From Bacteroidales bacterium GP3 (GTDB lineage Bacteria > Bacteroidota > Bacteroidia > Bacteroidales > Muribaculaceae), in the NCBI GenBank assembly GCA_001701075.1, contig DAAK01000122.1, positions 1 through 5,126 of the forward strand: DNA of 5,126 bases. Direction: 5' to 3'. The notes below the pieces were generated by a model, which saw only the letters and a program-made list of their open reading frames with translations, searched no databases and was not told where the DNA came from. The translations under genes and the position numbers were made by a program. Shown piece by piece: positions 1 to 5,126 of this stretch. Each line of letters opens with the position of its first letter. Within the stretch, counting starts at the first letter, position 1.

Positions 1-57
1 TGATAGTTTTTTGCACAAAAAAAAATGCATATGTAAGTATCGGATAAAATAGTATCA
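1..57. other. AT-rich upstream intergenic stretch
   Basis: No coding region is supported here. The stretch contains a run of six T (7-12), then GCAC, then a run of nine A (17-25). The T and A runs could pair into a weak all-AT hairpin, which might be the tail of an upstream terminator or simply a curved A-tract region in front of the promoter. The hexamer AGTATC occurs twice, at 36-41 and 51-56, and the first copy overlaps a small inverted repeat TATC-G-GATA (38-46). This is the right place for a regulator site, but the repeats are short and may be chance in such AT-rich DNA. Confidence 0.35.
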
Positions 58-86
58 TTTCGCATTTGATATTTTTCATAACTTTG
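58..86 (+). promoter_or_regulatory. Probable Bacteroides-type promoter for the mannan operon
   Basis: TAACTTTG at 79-86 matches the Bacteroidales primary sigma factor -7 consensus TAnnTTTG exactly. The -33 element (consensus TTTG) is weaker: TTTC at 58-61 lies 17 bases upstream, somewhat closer than usual, while the better TTTG at 65-68 is only 10 bases away and so badly placed. A weak -33 would suit an activator-dependent operon, but that is inference. Transcription would start around 91-95, giving a short leader of about 20-25 bases before the ATG at 115. Confidence 0.6.
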
Positions 87-114
87 CAATTAAAAGAAAA
101 TAACCCAAACCATC

Positions 115-1557
115 ATGAAAAGAAATCAAGCAAAATTCATAGCATGCTCTATGCTTGCACTGACTGTTTCGGTGGCAACAGCAAAGATTGAACTTCCTGA
201 GATCATCAGCGACAACGCAGTGCTTCAACAGAAGTCAGATGCCAAGCTTTGGGGCTGGAGCAAACCAGGCTCACAAGTTGATGTGACAACATCATGGAAC
301 GGAAAGACATACACCACAAAGTCAGACAGCAATAATGGGCGTTGGGAAGTCTCAGTATCTACTCCGGAAGCTTCCTTCACACCATATTCAATAGAATTTA
401 AAGACGCTGACGGGGCAGAGACAATAAGCAACGTTCTGATTGGAGAGGTATGGTTTTGTTCAGGGCAGTCAAACATGGAGATGCCACTTCGAGGCTTTGG
501 TGTGCAACCTATTGAAGGGGCAGCCCAAGCCATCGCATACTCCGGCAAGTATCCCGGGATAAGAATGGCCAACATACCTAAGCGTGAGGCATACACACCA
601 CAAGATAAAGTGGTAGGGAAATGGAATGTATCCAATCCGAAGAATGCAGGAGAATTCTCAGCCCTCGCCTATTTCTTTGCCCAATCACTGACAGATCTAC
701 TGAACGTTCCTGTCGGCATCATCAATTGCGCATACGGAGGTTCGAAAGTGGAGGGTTGGATTCCAAAATGGAAGCTCGACACTTATGAAGGCTGGGACAT
801 GGCAGCTGAAGAGAAAAACAAGGATATGGGCAACTGGGAAAGAATCGGCGTGATGTATAACGCTATGCTGAAGCCCGTGCTTGGCTATACAGTCAAGGGA
901 TTTCTTTGGAATCAGGGAGAATCAAATGTGGGAAGAGAGAATGAATATCCCCAACATCAGAAAGATATGGTAGAGATATGGCGCGATGAATGGGGGCAGG
1001 GAGAATTGCCGTTCTATTTTGTGGAACTTCCCGGATGGAACTACGATAACCCAGAGGCCGACAACGCAGCAAAATTCCGTGAATGCCAGCATAAGGCTGC
1101 TGAGATACTACCTAACAGTGGAATTGTATGCACCACCGACCTCGTGTATCCTTATGAAGTGCCCGATATCCACGCCCGAAAAAAGAAAGAGATTGGCGAG
1201 CGCCTCGCATTTATGGCAGGAGCGCGCACTTATGGCATCGAAGGCATCCCGCACATCTACCCTTCTTATAAATCAGTAGTACTGAAAGGAGATACAGCAG
1301 TATTGACATTCAACAACGCCATCGGAGGGCTAAATCCAAACACTGACCTTCCGGGATTTGAAGTAGCAGGAGAAGACCAGGTGTTCTATCCCGCAAAGGC
1401 CACCGAAGACTGGAACTGGCCATATACCGTGACAGTATCGAGCGACAAGGTGAAAGATATTAAGGCTGTCCGCTACTGTTTCAAGAATTTTGCCATTGGC
1501 CAACTTAAAGACATGTATGGACTTCCGCTGATACCATTCAGAACGGATAATTGGTGA
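115..1557 (+). CDS. Secreted SGNH carbohydrate esterase, sialate O-acetylesterase family; probable mannan acetyl esterase
   Basis: This 480-residue protein looks complete. It starts with a Sec signal peptide (MKRNQ, hydrophobic core about 8-20, likely cleavage after ATA at residue 23) and has no well-placed lipobox, so it should be soluble in the periplasm or secreted. The SGNH/SASA motifs are in order: SGQSNME with nucleophile Ser119, YGGS at 207-210 (oxyanion glycine), WNQGESN at 265-271, and a catalytic D-x-H at Asp351/His353. A small beta-rich C-terminal domain ends in the family-typical FRTDNW. The family removes O-acetyl groups from sugars; many members are labelled sialate esterases by homology only. 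With two mannanases and a mannosyl-glucose phosphorylase downstream and no sialic acid gene in view, acetylated mannan is the more likely substrate (inference). Deacetylation would open the backbone to the downstream mannanases. It is first in the operon, 29 bases after the promoter -7 element. Family is sure; substrate is not. Confidence 0.9.
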   Translation: MKRNQAKFIACSMLALTVSVATAKIELPEIISDNAVLQQKSDAKLWGWSKPGSQVDVTTSWNGKTYTTKSDSNNGRWEVSVSTPEASFTPYSIEFKDADGAETISNVLIGEVWFCSGQSNMEMPLRGFGVQPIEGAAQAIAYSGKYPGIRMANIPKREAYTPQDKVVGKWNVSNPKNAGEFSALAYFFAQSLTDLLNVPVGIINCAYGGSKVEGWIPKWKLDTYEGWDMAAEEKNKDMGNWERIGVMYNAMLKPVLGYTVKGFLWNQGESNVGRENEYPQHQKDMVEIWRDEWGQGELPFYFVELPGWNYDNPEADNAAKFRECQHKAAEILPNSGIVCTTDLVYPYEVPDIHARKKKEIGERLAFMAGARTYGIEGIPHIYPSYKSVVLKGDTAVLTFNNAIGGLNPNTDLPGFEVAGEDQVFYPAKATEDWNWPYTVTVSSDKVKDIKAVRYCFKNFAIGQLKDMYGLPLIPFRTDNW

Positions 1558-1566
1558 TTTAGAAAA

Positions 1567-1593
1567 GTTTAATCGTTAGGTGTTTAATCGTTT
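1567..1593. repeat. Short direct repeat GTTTAATCGTT in the gap between esterase and GH5 genes
   Basis: The 11-base unit GTTTAATCGTT occurs at 1567-1577 and again at 1582-1592, 15 bases from start to start. It lies between the esterase stop (1557) and the preferred GH5 start (1607). It is not an inverted repeat and forms no obvious hairpin, so it does not look like a terminator. It may be a remnant of an intergenic repeat or the result of local duplication. Function is unknown. Confidence 0.7.
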
Positions 1594-1606
1594 AGCAGTT
1601 CAGGCA

Positions 1607-2911
1607 ATGAATTTTAAAAGATATATAGGGGTGGCGATGCTGGCTGGATTAATGATGACAGCAGGCTGCCATAGTGAAAAAACAGAATCTAAAGACGATG
1701 ATAAATTTGTCACTGTAAAAGATGGAGAGTTCTATATCGGCGACTCAATCTACCGATACGTAGGCACCAACTTCTGGTATGGCGCTATACTAGCCTCTGA
1801 AGGACAGGGAGGAGACCGCGAACGTCTCGCCCGCGAGCTCGACACTCTTCAGAGCATTGGTATCAACAATCTCAGAATCCTCGTAGGCGGTGATGGCGAG
1901 GAAGGGCTTGCCTCACATATATCCCCCACCTTGCAAAAAAGTCCTGGAGTCTACAATGACACAATTCTCCGGGGCCTTGACTATCTTCTCGATGAACTCG
2001 AAAGACGCGATATGAAAGCTGTGCTCTATCTCAACAATGCCTGGGAATGGAGCGGAGGTTTTTCAACTTATCTTGAATGGGCAGGAGAAGGGAAGGCAGT
2101 GAATCCGGCCACTGACGGGTATCCGGCATATATGGCTTACGCCAGCAAATTCTCTGTCAATGACTCAGCCCAGAAACTTGCATCAAACCATGTCAGAAAC
2201 ATCGTGAGCCGCACAAACAGCATCACCGGAAAGCCATATTCTGAATCTCCTGCCATAATGTCGTGGCAAATAGCCAACGAGCCGCGCTGTTTCGATGCAG
2301 CCAATAAGGAAAGCTTTGCAAAATGGATAGGAGAAACGGCTTCACTGATTAAAGAGATAGACCCTAACCATCTTGTGTCTACGGGCAGCGAAGGAGCGTG
2401 GGGCTGCGAAAATGACATGGAACTTTGGACCCGTATCCACTCAAATCCTGAAGTTGACTACGCCACTATCCACATATGGCCATACAACTGGAGCTGGGTA
2501 AGCGGCGAGACCGTCACAGACAGTGTGTCAGTGGCTTGCCGCAACACGACAGACTACATCAATGCGCATTATGAAGCCTTAGGCAAAGCACTCCAAGAGA
2601 AAGGAGAATCTTCAAAGCCTATCGTGCTTGAAGAATTTGGATATCCTCGCGATGGGATGGCATTTGCACAAGGGACACCAGTCACTGGCCGCGATGCATA
2701 TTACAACCACGTATTCTCAGAAATAAAAGGAGGAGGAAAAATCAAAGGAGCTAACTTCTGGGGCTGGGGAGGCCTTGCGAAACCGGCCCATGAAGTTTGG
2801 GAACCAGGAGACGACTACACAGGCGACCCGGCACAAGAGGCACAGGGACTAAACTCCGTATTTGCTTCAGATGGGACAACAATAGAAATAATTAAGAACG
2901 CTACACGCTAA
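1607..2911 (+). CDS. Lipoprotein endo-beta-1,4-mannanase, glycoside hydrolase family 5 (subfamily 7-like)
   Basis: The enzyme hydrolyses internal beta-1,4-mannosidic bonds of mannan, glucomannan or galactomannan with retention of configuration. I chose the ATG at 1607 (434 residues) over an in-frame GTG at 1580, because from 1607 the protein begins with a compact lipoprotein signal: MNFKRY, a hydrophobic core, then lipobox TAGC with Cys21. The linker after the cysteine carries acidic residues including DDD, which fits a surface lipoprotein, though the export signal is not a clear match. The (beta/alpha)8 domain shows Arg90 in NLRIL, the acid/base Glu225 in ANEPR, His289 in HIWPYNW, the nucleophile Glu343 in LEEFG, and an aromatic platform around FWGWGG (Trp385, Trp387). 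The stretch before the NEP motif (TGKPY..SPAIMSWQIANEPR) is typical of subfamily 7 mannanases. No carbohydrate-binding module is present; it is a single-domain enzyme. The 49-base gap to the esterase and 17-base gap to the GH26 gene support co-transcription. Confidence 0.92.
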   Translation: MNFKRYIGVAMLAGLMMTAGCHSEKTESKDDDKFVTVKDGEFYIGDSIYRYVGTNFWYGAILASEGQGGDRERLARELDTLQSIGINNLRILVGGDGEEGLASHISPTLQKSPGVYNDTILRGLDYLLDELERRDMKAVLYLNNAWEWSGGFSTYLEWAGEGKAVNPATDGYPAYMAYASKFSVNDSAQKLASNHVRNIVSRTNSITGKPYSESPAIMSWQIANEPRCFDAANKESFAKWIGETASLIKEIDPNHLVSTGSEGAWGCENDMELWTRIHSNPEVDYATIHIWPYNWSWVSGETVTDSVSVACRNTTDYINAHYEALGKALQEKGESSKPIVLEEFGYPRDGMAFAQGTPVTGRDAYYNHVFSEIKGGGKIKGANFWGWGGLAKPAHEVWEPGDDYTGDPAQEAQGLNSVFASDGTTIEIIKNATR

Positions 2912-2928
2912 TCAACAATCAATTCATC

Positions 2929-4023
2929 ATGAGAACCCTTTTAGTCACAGCAGCTGCAGCCATTCTTTTATCGGGATGCTCAGGCAACAAGAAAGAAAAG
3001 ACACAGGAAGCCGAATCTACGACCCCGGCACAAACACTTATAGCACTTCTTGACTCAACCGTTAGTACAGGCCACTTTTATTACGGCCACCATGATGATC
3101 CGGCCTATGGACACGACTGGAAATATTTGGAGGGTCGTTCCGACGTAAGAGACATGACCGGGGAATACCCCGGACTCATGAGCTGGGATCTTGGAATGCT
3201 TGAACTTGATTCCGCGAATAATCTTGATGGTGTCCCTTTCACTTTCATATCAGAACAGATAGCCGCCCAAAATGCCCGAGGAGGTATCAATGCCATAAGC
3301 TGGCATCCCCGCAATCCACTCAGTGGAGGCGACTCATGGGACACGTCAGTCTCCCCACTGCATGAGATAGCTGAAAATGAGCAACTGGCGCAGACTGTTG
3401 ATTCATGGATAGGCAAGGCTGCGGATTTCATCAACTCCCTGAAGGATGCCGACGGCAACTCAATTCCCGTAATCTTCCGTCCGTGGCATGAGAATTCAGG
3501 ATCTTGGTTCTGGTGGGGTTCAGCCAATTCCACACCAGAGGAATACATAGCATTCTGGAAAAGGACACGTAAGATATTTGATGAAAAGGGCGTCAATAAT
3601 GTAGTTTGGGCCTATTCTCCCGACAAGGATCTGACCCCCGAAGAATATTTCAAGACATATCCTGGTGACGAATACATAGATATTCTTGGCAGCGACATCT
3701 ATCAGTTTAACGGAGAAGACGGAGTGCAAGAATATCGCGACAGAGTAAGCCGCCAGCTCAAATATGTAACCGAAGAAGCTAAGAAACGTGGTAAGATTGC
3801 TGCCTTCTCAGAGACAGGCCTTGAAGGACTGCAGATGAACAACTGGTATTCTGAAGTACTTCTACCCCTCATCAAAGACCTTCCGATAGCCTACGTCTGT
3901 GTATGGAGAAATGCCGTACAGACCGAAAAGCCTGGTCATTTCTATGCTCCGTATCCAGGACATCCAGCTGAGAAAGACTTCATGATTTTCTACGAGAACC
4001 CACAGACTATTTTTGTAAAATAA
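2929..4023 (+). CDS. Lipoprotein beta-mannanase, glycoside hydrolase family 26
   Basis: This 364-residue GH26 enzyme cleaves beta-1,4-mannan. It begins with a short lipoprotein signal, MRTLLV, an alanine-rich core and lipobox LSGC (Cys17). The residues after the cysteine (SGNKKEK) are basic, unlike a surface-export signal, so a periplasmic location is more likely (inference). Catalytic residues are intact: His187-Glu188 in RPWHENSG (acid/base) and Glu295 in FSETG (nucleophile). Tyr258 in SDIYQF and Trp326 in VWRNA match substrate-binding positions known in Cellvibrio Man26A. WHPRNP, near residues 125-130, is another GH26 signature. There is only a catalytic domain and no binding module. The closest characterised relatives I recall are the Bacteroides enzymes BfManA and BoMan26A; BfManA releases mainly mannobiose. 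That product would feed the epimerase/phosphorylase route implied by the next gene, 9 bases downstream. Mode of action (exo or endo) cannot be read from sequence alone. Confidence 0.92.
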   Translation: MRTLLVTAAAAILLSGCSGNKKEKTQEAESTTPAQTLIALLDSTVSTGHFYYGHHDDPAYGHDWKYLEGRSDVRDMTGEYPGLMSWDLGMLELDSANNLDGVPFTFISEQIAAQNARGGINAISWHPRNPLSGGDSWDTSVSPLHEIAENEQLAQTVDSWIGKAADFINSLKDADGNSIPVIFRPWHENSGSWFWWGSANSTPEEYIAFWKRTRKIFDEKGVNNVVWAYSPDKDLTPEEYFKTYPGDEYIDILGSDIYQFNGEDGVQEYRDRVSRQLKYVTEEAKKRGKIAAFSETGLEGLQMNNWYSEVLLPLIKDLPIAYVCVWRNAVQTEKPGHFYAPYPGHPAEKDFMIFYENPQTIFVK

Positions 4024-4032
4024 CAATATATT

Positions 4033-5126
4033 ATGGATATTTTCGAATACCGCAAAAACCTTATTATCGGGAGATATGAGGAATTAATATCGCGTCGTAA
4101 TGTAGCGATAGAAGGCAACGGCATTTATGAGAGATATGAGAATCCAATTGTGACAGCAGAAATGGTGCCACCCTATTGGAAATATGACTTTGACAAGGCC
4201 ACTAATCCTTATTTCATGGAAAGGATTGGTTGCAATGCGACACTCAATTCGGGAGCATTAAAGTGGGGTGACAAGTATGTAATTGTCATCCGTGTAGAAG
4301 GAAGCGACAGAAAGTCATTCTTTGCAGTAGCAGAGAGTCCGACAGGAGTTGACAATTTCCGTTTCTGGCCTCATCCTATCACCCTTCCTGACACAGATGA
4401 CCCAGCAACAAACGTCTACGATATGCGCTTGACACGCCATGAAGACGGCTGGATCTACGGCCTTTTCTGTGTGGAACGTCACGACGATTCGAAGCCTGGA
4501 GATCTTTCTGCAGCGACAGCGGCCTGCGGCATAGCACGCACGCACGATCTTGTGAACTGGGAACGCCTGCCGGATTTAAAGAGCAAGTCGCAACAACGCA
4601 ATGTCGTGCTTCATCCGGAATTCGTAGAAGGGAAATACGCATTATATACACGTCCTCAGGATGGATTCATTGATACCGGAAGTGGTGGAGGTATCGGCTG
4701 GGCGCTTATTGACGACATCTGCCATGCAGAGATCAAAGAGGAGATAATCATAGATCCCCGCTATTATCACACTATTAAGGAAGTAAAGAATGGCGAGGGT
4801 CCTCATCCGATCAAGACAGACCGCGGATGGCTGCATCTTGCACATGGAGTAAGAGGTTGTGCCTCCGGACTTCGGTATGTGCTATATATGTATATGACAG
4901 CACTTGATGAGCCATGGCGTAAGATTGCGTCGCCTGGAGGATACTTTATGGCACCAATCGGAGATGAATATATAGGCGACGTAATGAATGTACTGTTCGC
5001 CAACGGATGGATTGCAGACGATGATGGAAAAGTATTTATCTATTACGCATCTTCCGACACCCGAATGCATGTAGCGACATCTACAATCGACAGGCTTGTG
5101 GACTATTGCTTCAATACTCCACAAGA
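4033..5126 (+). CDS. 4-O-beta-D-mannosyl-D-glucose phosphorylase, GH130 subfamily 1 (3' end beyond window)
   Basis: An open frame runs from the ATG at 4033 without a stop to the window edge, giving 364 complete codons. It begins MDIFEYRKNL and has no signal peptide, so it is cytoplasmic. The enzyme splits beta-1,4-mannosyl-glucose with phosphate to alpha-mannose 1-phosphate and glucose. GH130 marks in order: RIGCNATLNSGA near 64-75, VIRVEGSDRKS at 85-95, YDMRLT with the probable proton-donor Asp130 (equivalent to Asp131 of the Bacteroides fragilis enzyme), RNVVLHPE at 189-196, TRPQDGF at 206-212, GEGPHPI at 254-260 and LAHGVRG at 269-275. This pattern is subfamily 1 rather than the mannooligosaccharide phosphorylases of subfamily 2. 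Family members are close to 390 residues, so only some 25 are missing. It starts 9 bases after the GH26 stop and completes the pathway, given a mannobiose 2-epimerase nearby. Start choice is supported by the short gap and by the family's N-terminus. Confidence 0.92.
   Translation, partial: MDIFEYRKNLIIGRYEELISRRNVAIEGNGIYERYENPIVTAEMVPPYWKYDFDKATNPYFMERIGCNATLNSGALKWGDKYVIVIRVEGSDRKSFFAVAESPTGVDNFRFWPHPITLPDTDDPATNVYDMRLTRHEDGWIYGLFCVERHDDSKPGDLSAATAACGIARTHDLVNWERLPDLKSKSQQRNVVLHPEFVEGKYALYTRPQDGFIDTGSGGGIGWALIDDICHAEIKEEIIIDPRYYHTIKEVKNGEGPHPIKTDRGWLHLAHGVRGCASGLRYVLYMYMTALDEPWRKIASPGGYFMAPIGDEYIGDVMNVLFANGWIADDDGKVFIYYASSDTRMHVATSTIDRLVDYCFNTPQ

Noticed and set aside
7..25. T6-GCAC-A9 as a rho-independent terminator
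   Set aside because: The stem would consist of A-T pairs only with no GC-rich part, so a true terminator is not supported; I kept it only as a note in the upstream region.
225..635. 136-codon open frame on the - strand
   Set aside because: It is antisense to the esterase gene, including its nucleophile motif, and resembles no known protein.
986..1279. 97-codon open frame on the + strand in another frame
   Set aside because: It overlaps the esterase coding region in a shifted frame; the esterase frame continues intact through it, so no frameshift or nested gene is needed.
3105..3596. 163-codon open frame on the - strand
   Set aside because: It lies wholly inside the GH26 gene, whose catalytic motifs are intact on the + strand; the antisense translation has no recognisable domain and is cysteine- and serine-rich in the way typical of shadow frames.
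4315..5124. Several overlapping open frames of 66-90 codons on the - strand
   Set aside because: All are antisense to the GH130 gene, whose + strand frame is continuous and carries the family motifs throughout.
4033..5126. GH130 gene as a truncated or broken pseudogene
   Set aside because: There is no internal stop or shift; the missing end is due only to the window edge, and the length reached fits a family of about 390 residues.
1..5126. A novel defence, mobile or RNA-based system
   Set aside because: Nearly all of the window is explained by four well-known carbohydrate-active enzyme genes, and the remaining gaps are too short to hold another system.

Overview
The window reads as part of a beta-mannan utilisation cluster from a member of the Bacteroidales (Bacteroidota). 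The evidence for the group is a Bacteroides-type promoter element (TAACTTTG), start codons without a clear Shine-Dalgarno sequence, two short lipoprotein signals of the Bacteroidota kind, and a gene set typical of gut Bacteroidales. A Muribaculaceae or Bacteroides/Prevotella-like host is possible, but the sequence alone does not settle the genus.

Layout: positions 1-114 are an AT-rich upstream region with a probable promoter. Four genes then follow, all on the + strand and tightly packed: (1) 115-1557, a secreted SGNH/sialate O-acetylesterase-family carbohydrate esterase; (2) about 1607-2911, a lipoprotein endo-beta-1,4-mannanase of family GH5, most like subfamily 7; (3) 2929-4023, a lipoprotein beta-mannanase of family GH26; (4) 4033 to the window end, the cytoplasmic GH130 subfamily 1 enzyme 4-O-beta-D-mannosyl-D-glucose phosphorylase, cut only by the window edge. 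The gaps are 49, 17 and 9 bases, and I see no terminator hairpin between genes, so one operon is likely.

Working model (inference from families): the esterase removes acetyl groups from acetylated (gluco/galacto)mannan. The GH5 and GH26 enzymes cut the deacetylated backbone at the cell surface and/or in the periplasm down to mannobiose or short oligosaccharides. After import, a mannobiose 2-epimerase (not in this window, expected nearby) would make mannosyl-glucose, and the GH130 enzyme would split it with phosphate into mannose 1-phosphate and glucose. No SusC/SusD pair, transporter, regulator or epimerase is visible; these may lie outside.

I found no RNA gene, mobile element or CRISPR array, and no sign of an unknown system. 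The points worth a second look are the acetyl-mannan esterase role, the split of enzymes among compartments, the start choice for gene 2, a short direct repeat in front of gene 2, and a repeat upstream of the promoter.
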